From positions 205,991,689-206,055,688 of the forward strand of contig NC_058523.1 of assembly GCF_904849725.1 (NCBI RefSeq): DNA of 64,000 nt, read 5' to 3'. Source of the DNA: Hordeum vulgare subsp. vulgare. Lineage: Eukaryota > Streptophyta > Magnoliopsida > Poales > Poaceae. Each line of letters starts with the position of its first letter. Positions within the stretch are counted from its first letter, which is position 1. The notes beneath the pieces were generated by a model. It saw nothing but the letters and a program-made list of their open reading frames with translations, made no database searches and was not told the origin of the DNA. Positions 47,451 through 60,100 of this stretch are shown piece after piece. The translations under genes were made by a program, and so were the position numbers.

Positions 47451-47461
47451 CAACAGCGCCA
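47451..47461 (-). other. PBS-like sequence beside the NA-3 LTR
   Basis: On the minus strand the bases after the LTR read ATTTCTGGCGCTGTTG, the same spacing and first bases as the tRNA-Asp PBS of NA-2 (TGGCGCCGTTGCC), then diverge. A PBS is expected after a 5' LTR, not a 3' LTR. Confidence 0.4.
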
Positions 47462-47466
47462 GAAAT

Positions 47467-48981
47467 TGAGATGTTGACAGAGGCTGGGCTCGCGTTGGTT
47501 TTTCCTTGAAGAGGAAAGGGTGATGCAGCACAGGAGCAGTAAGTATTTCCCTGAGTTTGAGAACCAAGGTATCGATCCAGAAGGAGGATCTCGTCAAGTC
47601 CACAATACATGCGCAAACACAAACAAGCTTGCACCCAACGCTTCAAAGGGGTTGTCAATCCCTTCAAGATTGTTTGCAAAGTGAAATCTGAAGGCGGAAA
47701 GTCCAACAAAGTAAAAAGTGTAAGGCTGAAAATATGGTGTGGAGAAGACCGTAGGGGCCATAGTGTTCACTAGAGGCTTCTCAAAAAATAGCAAGTATCA
47801 CGGTGGGTGAACAAATTACTGTCAAGCAATTGATAGAACCGCGCAAAGTCATGACGGTATCTAAGGCAATGATCATACATATAGGCATCACGTCCGAGAC
47901 AAGTAGACCCATACTTTCTGCATCTACTACTATTACTCCACACATTGACCGCTATCCAGCATGCATCTAGTGTATTGAGTTCATGACGAATAGAGTAACG
48001 CTTTAAGCAAGATGACATGATGTAGAGGGATAATCTCAAACCAATGATGAAAACCCCATATTTTTACCCTTGATGGCAACAAGACGATGCATGCCTCGCT
48101 ACCCCATCATTCACTGGGTGAGGTCACCGCACGGTATGATCCCAAAATCAAGCACTTCTCCCATTGCAAGAATCATAGATCTACTCGGCCAGACAAAACC
48201 CACAACTCGAAGAGAATTACAAGGATATGCAATCATGCATAAGAGAGATCAGAAGAAACTCAAATAAGATTCATAGATAATCTGATCATAAATCCACAAT
48301 TCATCGAATCTCGACAAACACACCACAAAAGAAGATTACATCGGATAGATATCCATGAAGATCATGGAGAACTTTGTATTGAAGATCCAAGAGAGAGAAG
48401 AAGCCATCTAGTTACTAGCTATGGACACGTAGGTTTATGGTGAACTACTCACGCATCATCGGAGAGGTCATGGTGTTGATGGAGAAGCCTTCCGTGTCCG
48501 AATCCCCCGTCCGGCACAGCACCAGGACGTGCCCCAGATGGGATCTTGCGTAGACAGAAGCTTGCGGCGGCGGAAAAGCGATTGCGATGATCTCCTGATT
48601 CTTTCTGGAATTTATGGGAATATATAGGCGAAATACCTAGGGCAAAGGGCGTCCAGGGGGGCCACAAGCCTGGATGGCGTGCCCCCCTGGCCGCGGGGTG
48701 GGGGCTTGTGGGGCCCCTGGGGCTCCCCTGCCTTGGCTCCCAAGCTCCCCGATCTTCTTCCGTTCCAAAAAAAATATTTTTGGGGATTTTCTTCCGTTTG
48801 GACTCCGTTTCAAAATCTCCTCTAAAAGGGGTAAAAAACATGGAAAAACAGGAACTAGCACTTGACACTGAGTTAATAAGTTAGTCCCAAAGAATATATA
48901 AAAGGCATGCAAAACATCCAAAGTTTGACAAGATAATAGCATGAAACTATCAAAAATTGTAAATACGTTGGAGACGTATCA
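47467..48981 (-). repeat. NA-3 LTR (1515 bp)
   Basis: Full-length match to the NA-1 3' LTR and NA-2 5' LTR, starting TGATACGTCTCC on the minus strand at 48981. Followed to the right by the polypurine tract AAGCTTGGGGATGCT (48982-48998). Confidence 0.85.
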
Positions 48982-48997
48982 AGCATCCCCAAGCTTA

Positions 48998-51688
48998 ACT
49001 CCTGCTCGTCCTCGAGTAGGGAAGTGATACAGAATGAATTTTTGATGTGGAATGCTACCTAGCATAGTTGTCCTTTGCAACTTCTTTCACGTGGCATGAA
49101 TGTTCAGATCCGTAAGATTCAAAACAATAGTTTGCTATTGACATGAAAACAGTAATACTTCAAGCAAACTAGCAAAGTAATCATGAACTTTCAAAATAAC
49201 AAGGGCAAAGAAAGTTATCCCTACAAAATCATATAGTCTGGCTATGATCCATCATCCTCACACAACTAATGTAAATCATGCACAACCCCGTAATTGGCCA
49301 AGTAATTGTTTTTGCACTCTTACTTTCTCCAATTTTTTATAACTATCACGCAATACATGAGCGCGAGCCATGGATATAGCACTATAGGTGGAATAGAGTG
49401 TGATGGTGGTTGTGAGACAAAAAGGAGGAGATGGTCACACTGACTCGGCGTATCAATAGACTATGGAGATGCCCATTAATAGATATCAATATGAATGAGT
49501 AGGCATTGCCATACAAGAGATGCACTAGAGCTATAAGTATGTGAAAGCTCAAAAGGAAAACTAGTGGGTGTGCATCCAACTTGCTTGCTCACGAAGACCT
49601 AGGGCAATTTTGAGGAAGCCCATCATTGGAATATACAAGCCAAGTTATATAATGAAGATTCCCACTAGCATATGGTAGTGACAAATCAAGAAGCTCTCAA
49701 TCATGAAGAACATGGCGCTAACATGAAGCACAAGTGTGGAAAAGGATAGTAGCATTGTCCCTTCTCTCTTTTTCTCTCTTTTTTCAATTGGGCTCTTAGG
49801 CCTCTTTTTTTTCTTTTTTTTCTTTTTTATTTTTTTTCTTTTTGTTTTTGGGCTCTTTGGCCTTTTTTTATTATTTCCTCACATGCGACAATGCTCTAAT
49901 AATGATGATCATCACAATTTTATTTAATCACAGCTCAAAGATCACAATGATGATGTCTCCATAGGAAATGCCTCCGGCAGTGTACCGGGATGTGCAACGA
50001 TCTAGCATGGCGTATGACGTTGAAACATATCGTTAGCTATTTTACGATCATGAAATGGCAATATGAGAGTGACGGCACAAGTCATGAGACGGAACGGTGG
50101 GAGTTGCATCGCAATATATCTCGGAATGGCTATGAAAATGTCATAGTAGGTAGATATGGTGGCTGTTTTGAGGAAGGAATTTGGTGGGTTTGTGCACCGG
50201 CGAGAATTGCGCGGCACTAGAGAGGCTAGCAATGGTGGAAGGTGAAAGTGCATATATACCAAGGGCTCACATTAGTCATGAAGAACTCACATACTTATTG
50301 CCAAAGTTTTTATTAGTAATCGAAACAATGTGCTAAACGCATACTCCGAGGGGCAGGGTTGGTAGGTGTAAACCATCGCGCGATCCCGACCTCAACACAA
50401 AGGATGACAATCAATAGATCAATTATGCTCCGACTTCCTAACATAGCGGTTCACCATACGTGCATGCTACAGGAATCACTAACTTCAACACAAGTATCTC
50501 TCGATTCACAACACCCTACTAACATAACTGTCAATATTACCGAATCCACGTCTCAAAACTAATTGAGAGGAATCGAAACTTCTCTTTCTACTCAATGCAC
50601 ATGAAGATGGAGGTTTTTGCATCCTCATTGGTTACCTATCACATTTGGGACTACTTTCATAGCATAAGCCAACTACCAAATCACGCACCGCCGTGCTCTA
50701 AAAGATATAAGTGAAGCACAAGAGCAAAAGTATCTATCTCAAAAGATATAAGTGAAGCACTATGAGCATTCTAGCAAAATCACGATGAGTGCATGTATCT
50801 CTCTCTCAAAAAGGTGTGCAGCAAGGATGATTGTGACACAACAAAAATAAAATACTCCTAAGATACAAGACGCTCCAAGAAAAACACATATCATGTGGTG
50901 AATAAAAATATAGCTCCAAGTAATGTTACCGATGGATTGAAGACGAAAGAGGGGATGCCTTCCCGGGGCATCCCCAAGCTTAGGCTTTTTGTGTCCTTGA
51001 ATTTGGCTTGGTATGCGTTGGGCATCCTCAAGCTTGAGCTCTTTCCACTCCTTATCTCTTTGTCCATGAGAACATCATCCAAAACTTGAAAACTTCACAA
51101 CATAAAACTTAAACAGAAACTTGTGATAACATTAGTACAAGAAAACAAACTACCACTTCTTTTGGTACTATAGAAAACTTGAATTCCATCTATATTGATG
51201 ATGGGCTACTGCATTCTCAATTTTCCATGGATAGTACCCCCGCGATACTAACCATAGTTTCATCAAAACAAGCAAGCAACTAGACAAAAAACAGAATCTG
51301 TCAAAAACAGACCAGTCGGTAGCAATCTGTATACTTTGTATACTTCTTGTACCTTACAAAATTTGAGGAATTATGAGGGCCTGGGAAAAAAGCATATCAA
51401 TCAGCAGCAAAAAGAATCAACTCAAAAGCTCTTTCTGAATAAAAATGAAAAATCATCTCGTGACCGAAAAGTTTATATCTTTTTCCAGCAGGATCAAACA
51501 ACCATTACCAAGACTAGCCATAAAGGTTTTGCTTGGCTCAAACACAAAAAGAAACACAAAGAACACAATCACAACAGAATTGTGAAAGTGTGGACGTAAT
51601 AAAACAGAAAGAAAAGATAAATTCATTGGGTTGCCTCCCAACAAGCGCTATTGTTTAATGCCCTTAGCTAGGCATAGAAGCGATAGAA
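48998..51688 (-). other. NA-3 interior without genes
   Basis: Parallel to NA-1 3837-6506, including the T-rich tract (49805-49850) and the GAGGCAACCC motif near 51640. No pol domains. Confidence 0.7.
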
Positions 51689-52017
51689 TCACGTATCGTC
51701 GTCTTTGGTGCTCAAACCATAAGTGGCCCTCATCATGGATTCATAAGGCAATATTATTTTCTTTCTAGGAAAGTGTTCCATGCCCTTCCTTAAAGTAAAT
51801 TGAAATCCAATATTCCCTTCCTTCATATCGATAATAGCATCGATAGTCCTTAGGAAAGGTCTACCAAGAATAATGGGGCATGTAGGATTGTAATCAATGT
51901 CAAGCACAATGAAATCCACGGGTACATAGTTCCTATTTAAAATAATAAGAACATCATTGATCCTTCCCATGGGTTTCTTGACCGTAGAATCAGCAAGATG
52001 CAATTTAAGAGAACACT
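51689..52017 (-). pseudogene. NA-3 protease C-terminal fragment
   Basis: About 110 codons: CSLKLHLADSTVKKPMGRIND, VPVDFIVLDIDYNPTCPIIL, GRPFLRTIDAIIDMKEGN, LRKGMEHFPRKK, STKDDDT. Nearly identical to the C terminus of the NA-1 protein at 6507-6840. It is cut by the CACTA-2 end at 52018; the open frame continues into the transposon only by chance. The active-site Asp region is missing. Confidence 0.8.
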
Positions 52018-52049
52018 CACTACTGAAATTCATAAATTTGTTGTCTGCC

Positions 52050-52680
52050 ATGGCAAACGACAAAGGGGGGAACCACGGACGGCAAAGGCTTTGCCGTCGG
52101 TCAGCAGACAGAAAAGTAGACGGCAAAAAGAATCCGGTGAAGAGGTTTTTTGCTGTCTACTTTTCTAAAGCGGACGGCAAAGAATCTTTGCCATGAGGGG
52201 GCAAACGGAAAATTAAATGGGACAACACATACTGCAACGGCCCCGTTAAGTGTTAACGGCAGGCCTCCTCTCTTTGTGTCTGCCATCCCCCCTTTGCCAT
52301 GTGGGGGCACACGGCAAAGGGGGGAACCAGCCCCCCCTCTCTCTCCCCTCTTTGCCGTCTACCGCCCCCCCCCTTTGCCATGTGGGGGCAGACGACAAAG
52401 AGGGGAGAGAGAGGAGGTTGATTCCCCCCTTTGCCATGTGGGGGCAGACGGCAAAGGGGGGAACCAGCCCCCTCTCTCCCCCTCTTTGATGTTTGCCATC
52501 CCCCCTTTGCCATGTGGGGGCAGACGGCAAAGAGGGGAGAGAGAGGGGGCTGATTCCCCACTTTGCCATGTGGGGGAAGACGGCAAAGGGGGGAACCAGC
52601 CCCCTCTCTCTCCCCTCTTTGCCGTCTGCCATCCCCCCTTTGCCATGTGGGGGCAGAAGGCAAAGGGGGGAACCAGCCCC
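52050..52680. repeat. Subterminal repeats of CACTA-2
   Basis: The words TTTGCCATGTGGGGGCAGAC and GGCAAAG recur with landmarks near 52293, 52375, 52431, 52507, 52562 and 52637. The spacing alternates between about 55 and 77 bases, a ~130-bp composite unit. Each block is an inverted pair CTTTGCC...GGCAAAG able to fold into a hairpin. Such arrays bind the CACTA transposase accessory protein in studied elements. Confidence 0.75.
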
Positions 52681-52689
52681 TTTTTAATT

Positions 52690-53090
52690 TATGTTTTATT
52701 ATATCGAGCATTTTTAACAATAATCAGCATATATATATATATATATATTTGACATAAATAAATTTCTTTCCGTACTCATAACCATATTAAAATAACTCTC
52801 ATCCATAGTGCATACATATTATGCAAGTTGCATCCGTACGCAACCATATATTACACCAGTTTCATACACGTGTATACAAAGTTTCATATATATCCATATA
52901 CTACAATAGTTTCAATACAATCCATGGTACAAGAAATCATCTTCAAGCATTCCATCAATATAATCCAAGCTTCCCATGAAGTGAATGTAATCGGCAAAAT
53001 AACAAATAAGAAAGTTAGAACAATAATACTAGATGAAGAAGTGTATATAGGTTATTTCGAAGAGAAATTAGATAAGTATAGGCCATTTAG
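52690..53090. other. AT-rich gene-free stretch in CACTA-2
   Basis: Contains an (AT)n run at 52731-52748. A 89-codon frame at 52828-53097 has no recognisable domain. Confidence 0.5.
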
Positions 53091-56000
53091 GAGCTAACTA
53101 AGCTAATTATGTCATTTAGGTGGAACCCTAGCTAACTATAGGTCGTTTCGGAGCTAACTTGGGTTAAATAGGTCATTCCGGAGCAAACTATGCTTATTAA
53201 GCCATTTAGGATCTAGCTAGGCTAATTATAGGCCATTTAATACCTAAGTTAGGGGGAATAGGTCATCTTGCAGGTACGTAAGCCTTATTATGTCATTTAG
53301 GAGAGAACTTAGCTAACTATATGTCATTTTTTATTAAATAGGTCATTTTGGAGCTAACTAAGCTAATTATGTCATTTTGCAGGATAATTAGCCAATTTAG
53401 CCTTTCTTGGATGAGTCTAAGCTACATAGAAGAAGAGAAAGAGAAGAAGAAGTACAAGAAGGAGGAGGAGGAGGACGAGGAGGAGAAGGAACAGGAGAAG
53501 AAGAAGAAAAGAAGAAGGAGAAGAAGAAGGAGGAAGAAGAAGGAGAAGGAGGAGCTCCTTCTCATTCTTCTCCTCCTTCTTCTCCTTCTCCTTATCCTCC
53601 TCCTTCTCTTCTTCTTCTTCTCTTCTTCTTCTTCTTTCTTCCTTTCATTTTTCCTCTTTCTTCTCCTCTTGTCCCCTTCTTCGGGCTAAATTAGCTAAGA
53701 ATGCCTTTTTGGAGCTAATTATGTCATTTCGAGTATAATTAGCTAAGTATAGGTCATGTTTTATTAAATATACCATTTAGGAGCTAACTAAGCTAATTAT
53801 GTCATTTAGGTGGAAACCTAGCTAACTATAGGTCGTGTCGGAGCCAACTTGGGTAAAATATGTCATTCCGGAGCAAACTATGCTTATTAAGCCATTTTGG
53901 ATCTAGCTAGGCTAATTATAGGCCATTTAATACCCAAGTTAGGGGGAATAGGTCATCTTGCAGCTACGTAAGCCTTATTATGTCATTTAGGAGAGAACTT
54001 AGCTAACTATAGGTCATTTTTTATTAAATAGGTCATTTTGGAGCTAACGAAGCTAATTATGTCATTTTGTGGAATAATTAGCCAACTTAGCCTTTCTTGG
54101 ATGAGTCCAAGCTACGTAGAAGAAGAGAAAGAGAAAAAAAGTAAAAGAAGGAGGAGGAGGAGAAGGAGAAGGAAGAGGAGAAGAAGAAGACAATAAGAAT
54201 GAGAAGGAGAAGGAGGAAGAAGGAGGACGAAGAAGGAGAAGGAGGAGCTCCTTCTCCTTCTTCTTCTTCTTATCCTCCTCCTTCTCTTCTTCTTCTTCTC
54301 TTCTTCTTCTTCTTCCTTCCTTTCATTTTTCCTCTTTCTTCTCCTCTTGTCCCCTTCTTTGGGCTAAATTAGCTAAGAATGCCTTTTTGGAGCTAATTAT
54401 GTCATTTCGAGGATAATTAGCTAAGTATAGGTCATGTTTTATGAAATAGACCATTTAGGAGCTAACTAAGCTAATTATGTCATTTAGGTGGAACCCTAGC
54501 TAACTAAAGGTCGTTTCGGAGCTAACTTGGGTAAAATAGGTCATTCCGGAGCAAACTATGCTTATTGAGCCATTTTGGATCTAGCTAGGCTAATTATCGG
54601 CCATTTAATACCTAAGTTATGGGGAATAGGTCACCTTGCAGCTACGTAAGCCTTATTATGTCATTTAGGAGAGAACTTAGCTAATTATAGGTCATTTTTA
54701 ATTAAATAGGTCATTTTGGAGCTAACTAAGTTAATTATGTCATTTCGTAGGATAATTAGCCAATTTAGCCTTTCTTGGATGAGTCTAAGCTACGTAGAAG
54801 AAGAGAAAGAGAAGAAGAAGTAAAAGAAGGGGGAGGGGGAGGAGGAGGAGAAGGAGAAGGAAGAGGAGAAGAAGAAGAAAATAAGAAGGAGAAGGAGGAA
54901 TAAGGAGGAAGAAGAAGGAGAAGGAGGAGCTCCTTCTCCTTCTTCTCCTTCTTCTTATCCACCTCCTTCTTTTCTTCTTCTTCTCTTCTTCTTCTTCTTC
55001 CTTCCTTTAATTTTTCCTCTTTCTTCTCCTCTTGTCCCCTTCTTCGGGCTAAATTATCTAAGAATACCTTTTTGGAGCTAATTATGTCATTTCGAGGATA
55101 ATTAGCTAAGTATAGGTCATGTTTTAGTAAATAGACCATTTAGGAGCTAACTAAGCTAATTATGTCATTTAGGTGGAACCCTAGCTAACTATAGGTCGTT
55201 TCGGAGCTAACTTGGGTAAAATAGGTCATTCCGGAGCAAACTATGCTTATTAAGCCATTTTGGATCTAGCTAGGCTAATTATAGGCCATTTAATACCTAA
55301 GTTAGGGGGAATAGGTCATCTTGCTGCTACGTAAGCCTTATTATGTCATTTAGGAGAGAACTTAGCTAACTATAGGTCATTTTTTATTAAGTAGGTCATT
55401 TTGGAGCTAACTAAGATAATTCTGACATTTCGTAGGATAATTAGCCAATTTAGCCTTTCTTGGATGAGGCTAAGCTACGTAGAAGAAGAGAAATAGAAGA
55501 AGAAGTAAAAGAAGGAGGAGGAGGAGAAGGAGAAGGAAGAGGAGAAGAAGAAGAAAATAAGAAGGAGAAGGAGAAGGAGGAAGAAGGAGGAAGAAGAAGG
55601 AGAAGGACGAGCTCCTTCTCCTTATTCTCCTCCTTCTTCTCCTTCTTCTTATCCTCCTCGTTCTCCTTCTTCTTCTTCTCTTCTTCTTCTTCTTCCTTCC
55701 TTTCAGTTTTCCTCTTTTTTTCCTCTTGTCCCCTTCTTCGGGCTAAATTGGCTAAGAATGCCTTTTTTGAGCTAATTATGTCATTTTGAGGATAATTAGC
55801 TAAGTATAGGTCATGTTTTATTAAATAGACCATTTAGGAGCTAACTAAGCTAATTATGTCATTTAGGTGGAACCCTATCTAACTATAGGTCGTTTCGGAG
55901 CTAACTTGGGTAAAATAGGACATTCTCGAGCAAACTATGCTTATTAAGCCATTTTGGATCTAGCTAGGCTAATTATAGGCCATTTAATACCTAAGTTAGG

Positions 56001-56999
56001 GGGAATAGGTCATCTTGCAGCTACGTAAGCCTTATTATGTCATTTACGAGAGAACTTAGCTAACTATATGTCATTTTTTACTAAATAGGTCATTTTGGAG
56101 CTAACTAAGCTAATTATGTCATTTCGTAGGATAATTAGCCAATTTAGCCTTTATTGGATGAGTCTAAGCTACGTAGAAGAAGAGAAAGAGAAGAAGAAGT
56201 AAAAGAAGGAGGAGGAGGAGGAGGAGGAGGAGAAGGAGAAGGAAGAGGAGAAGAAGAAGAAGACAAGAAGGAGAAGGAGGAAGAAGGAGGAAGAAGAAGG
56301 AGAAGGAGGAGCTCCTTCTCCTTCTTCTGCTCCTTCTGCTCCTTCTTATCATCCTCCTTCTCTTCTTCTTCTTCTCTTCTTCTTCTTCTTCCTTCCTTTT
56401 ATTTTTCCTCTTTCTTCTCCTCTTGTCTCCTTCTTCGGGCTAAATTAGCTAAGAATGCCTTTTTGGACCTAATTATGTCATTTCGAGGATAATTAGCTAA
56501 GTATAGGTCATGTTTTATTAAATAGACAATTTTGGTGCTAACTAAGCTAATTATGTCATTTAGGTGGAACCCTAGCTAACTATAGGTCGTTTCGGAGCTA
56601 ACTTGAGTAAAATAGGTCATTCCGGAGCAAACTATGCTTATTAAACCATTTTGGATCTAGCTAGGCTAATTATAGGCCATTTAATACCTAAGTTGGGGGA
56701 ATAGGTCATCTTGCAGCTTCGTAAGCCTTATTATGTCATTTAGGAGAGAACTTAGCTAACCATAGGTCATTTTTTATTAAATTGGTCATTTTGGAGCTAA
56801 CTAAGCTAATTATGTCATTTTGTAGGATAATTAGCCAATTTAGCATTTCTTGGATGAGTCTAAGCTACGTAGAAGAAGAGAAAGAGAAGAAGAAGTAAAA
56901 GATGGAGGAGGAGGAGAAGGAGAAGGAAGAGGAGAAGAAGAAGAAAAGAAGAAGGAGAAGGAGAAGGAGGAAGAAGGAGGAAGAAGAAGGAGAAGGAGG

Positions 57000-57018
57000 A
57001 GCTCCTTCTCCTTCTTCT
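57000..57018. repeat. Left target-site duplication of the LINE
   Basis: AGCTCCTTCTCCTTCTTCT, repeated exactly at 61113-61131. It starts at the apex of the array-unit palindrome. Confidence 0.85.
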
Positions 57019-57146
57019 TTTTTTTGACCGGCTACTGTAGGGAAAACCCCCGACAGCCATTTTCCTTTATTCCCATAAATGAGGGCAGTATGTACAAGAG
57101 GAGATTTAGAATCTACAAGGGGAAGAAGAGCAAAGGATTACAAACC

Positions 57147-60100
57147 TCAAGGAGGCAAAAAGGAAATCCATTTAAGGAGATCATCCCTGAAACTAGCCTT
57201 AATTCTATGAGCTAACAGAGAAATGTCATGAATGAATCCAGATCTCCATTTTCTGAACTTTGGCTGCTCCTGGTTGAAGACCTTTGCATTTCTGATAATC
57301 CAGATGTTCCAATATGCAGTGAAAACCACCTCAGCAAAGAAAGGGTTATGAAAGTCCTTTCTAGCCGCAACAGCAGCACTCCATATAGATGAACCTTGCC
57401 ATGTGATCTGCAGGTAATTCCAGCCCTGGTACTGAAAAGACAGTTGAATAATAAATGATCTCTGTCCTCCTTGACTCGAGCGTGGCATAGAACACAAAGG
57501 TTGGAATCAGAGACCTTCCAGTGACGCCGTTCTAGCACATCTTGAGTGTTTAGCCTGTCCATGATGAGCATCCAGGCATACATCTTAATCTTCATAGTAC
57601 AGCAGCTTCTCCAGATCCAGTTAAGTAAAGGGTTTGGTACAATGCTGCTGTGAATGTGAGCATAGTATCTCTTGGCTGTGTAGACCTTAGCATCCTTTCC
57701 CCATACCCATCTGTTAGAGGCCTGATGATTAAGATCCAGGTCCTGAAGCAAAGATTGGACCGAAAGCAGTTCCTGATAAGCTTGAGCAGACAGTGGTAAG
57801 TGAAACATGGAGAGCATGCTTTCATCATAAAAGGCAGTAAAGACCTCTTGAGCTGTGCAGAAAGGGTCAGCCACAAAAGAGAACAGTCTTTGGAATCTGG
57901 CCGCCAGTGGCATAATGGAGTTTCCAATCAACCACGAGTCAGACCAAAACAGAAAGGAATCACCCTTGTTTGGCAGAACATATGTAACTGATCTGAATTT
58001 GTCAAGCCGTTTACAGATATCCTTCCACCAAAAGGAACCACAAAGTGCAGTTCCCTGAGGTACAGTGTTATGATAATAAGTGTTCCAAATCAAATGAACC
58101 CAAGGGATATCAGCATGATTGAGGAACTTATCAGCATGTTTGAGCAGTAGTGCTTCATTCTGGACTGCTAGGTTCATAATCCCTAGCCCCCCTTTATTTT
58201 TAGGCCTGCACACCAGAGGCCAAGCAGCAAGAGAGGGTGCATGATCATTCCCATTTCTTCTCCATAGACATTGCCTTTGAATCCTCTCCAACTGCTTCAG
58301 TATACCTGGTGGGATATCCAGACTACATAGAAAGAAGATAGGTACAGAAGACAGGGCTGAGTTTAAATACTGCAGCCTTCCCCCCTGAGCAAGAAAAGAT
58401 GAACTAGCACTGAGTCTTCTTTCCATATTATCAACCAGAGGCATGAGATCAATGATTCTTGGTTTAGTTGTCCCAACAGGAAGGCCAAGATATGTGAAGG
58501 GTAAAGATCCCACTCTGCAACCAATGGAGCCTGCCAGATCCTGTAGATGCTGAGGAGAAGTGTTAACAGGTAGAAGTGCAGATTTGTGGTAATTCACCTG
58601 TAATCCACTGGACTGGGAGAAAAGCAAGAGCATTTTCTTGAACTGCAATAACTGGGATTTATCAGCACGTAAGATGATAAGAGTATCATCAGCATATTGC
58701 ACTATAGGGTAATCCTTATCATGACAAGGTATAGGCAGCTGTATCAGCCTCTCCACTAGCAGTTGGTTAACCAGAGTTTGTAAAAATCAGCAGCAATAGC
58801 AAAAAGCAGTGGATACATAGGATCTCCCTGCCTGACACCTTTCTTGCACATGAACTTCTTTCCAGGCACACCATTGATCAGAACTGAAGATGATCCAGAA
58901 GTTAGGAGCTGCCTAACCCAAAGGATCCATTTGTCATTGAAGCCCTTATGCTTAAGAATCTGGAAGATGAACTCATGTTCCACAGAATCAAATGCCTTTT
59001 CAAAATCCAGCTTAAGAATAACTATAGGCTTCTTGGATTGATGACATTGGTGCAGGTACTCTAGAGTCCATCCCACACAATCTTGAATGGTTCTAGATTT
59101 GATAAAACCATACTGGTTCTTGTGAAGACACTTCACAATCTGCAACTGAAGCCTGTTAGCAAGCATTTTGGACAGAAATTTGAGACCCATTCCAGTAAGT
59201 GATATTGGTCTGTAATCTCCCACATGTTCAGGTGATCTCTTCTTTGGAATCAGTGTAATATAGGATGAATTCATGTTCACAAGCTGGGCCTGTCCAGCAT
59301 CGAAATCAGTAGCAAGCTAGTAAAACTCAGGGGACATAATGTGCCAGCATTACTTGAAGAAAAGACCATTGAAACCATCAGGCCCTGGAGCTTTGTCAAT
59401 ATGCATATCCTGAACAGTCTTGTCCATTTCAGACTTGGAAAAAGGTTGTGTGAGAATGTCTAGACCCTCCACCTCAGTCAGCATGGATTGTAAATCAAAT
59501 GCCATGTTAATGCCAAGAGAAGTTCCCATTCTATCCTAGAAAGATGCCCAAAATCACGCAGCAATTTGATCATGATCAGAGATGGTAGAACCATCATTTA
59601 ACTTGAGAGATGCAATGGAATTCCTCCAATATCTCTCAGTGGCCATAGCATGGAAGAATTTAGTGTTTTCCTCACCAAGCTTAACAAATCTGATAGTGGC
59701 TCTCTTCTTCCAGTACAAGCACTGAAGATGCAGAAGATGTTCCAAATGTAATTTGACAATTTTCCTGAAATTAGCTTCTGGACTGAAAAGTGACCTCAAA
59801 TCCTCAAGCTCATCCAAACATAGCACCACTTGATTACATGTGGAAATAAAAAAAATTAACTGTGACAGAGACGTCTGCCATTTCTTCAAAGCCTGCCAAA
59901 GATGCTTCATCTTATCCATAATAACTGTAGTAATGTGTGTCTTCCTTGAAGGGATGAGCCAGGACTGATGTACACATTCCATGAAGCCTTCCATTTCAAC
60001 CCAGAAGTTGTCAAAGTGAAATAGGTTGCATTTAGGGATGGAAGTGTTAACAGTGACCACACAGGGAACATGATCAGAAGCAGTCTTTGCCAGGGGTAGC

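Larger units (their letters stand above)
47467..52017 (-). mobile_element. NA-3: Athila-like non-autonomous element, 5' part cut off
   Basis: Minus-strand relative of NA-1. The 3' LTR (48981-47467) is preceded on the minus strand by the polypurine tract and about 2.7 kb of family-typical non-coding interior. Beyond that is the last part of gag-protease. The rest of gag, the PBS and the 5' LTR are missing to the right, where CACTA-2 begins at 52018. They may lie beyond that element. Confidence 0.8.

Noticed and set aside
52150..52752. 200-codon Pro/Cys/Gly-rich frame and overlapping minus-strand frames
   Set aside because: They follow the subterminal repeat of CACTA-2 in several frames at once, which shows the openness comes from repeat composition.
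53407..53694. Glu/Lys-rich and Ser/Phe/Leu-rich open frames here and in every later array unit
   Set aside because: They are translations of the GAA/GAG and CTT/CTC runs in both directions; they repeat with the array and have no other protein character.
57800..58058. Plus-strand frames across the LINE
   Set aside because: They are on the reverse strand of a clear RT reading frame.
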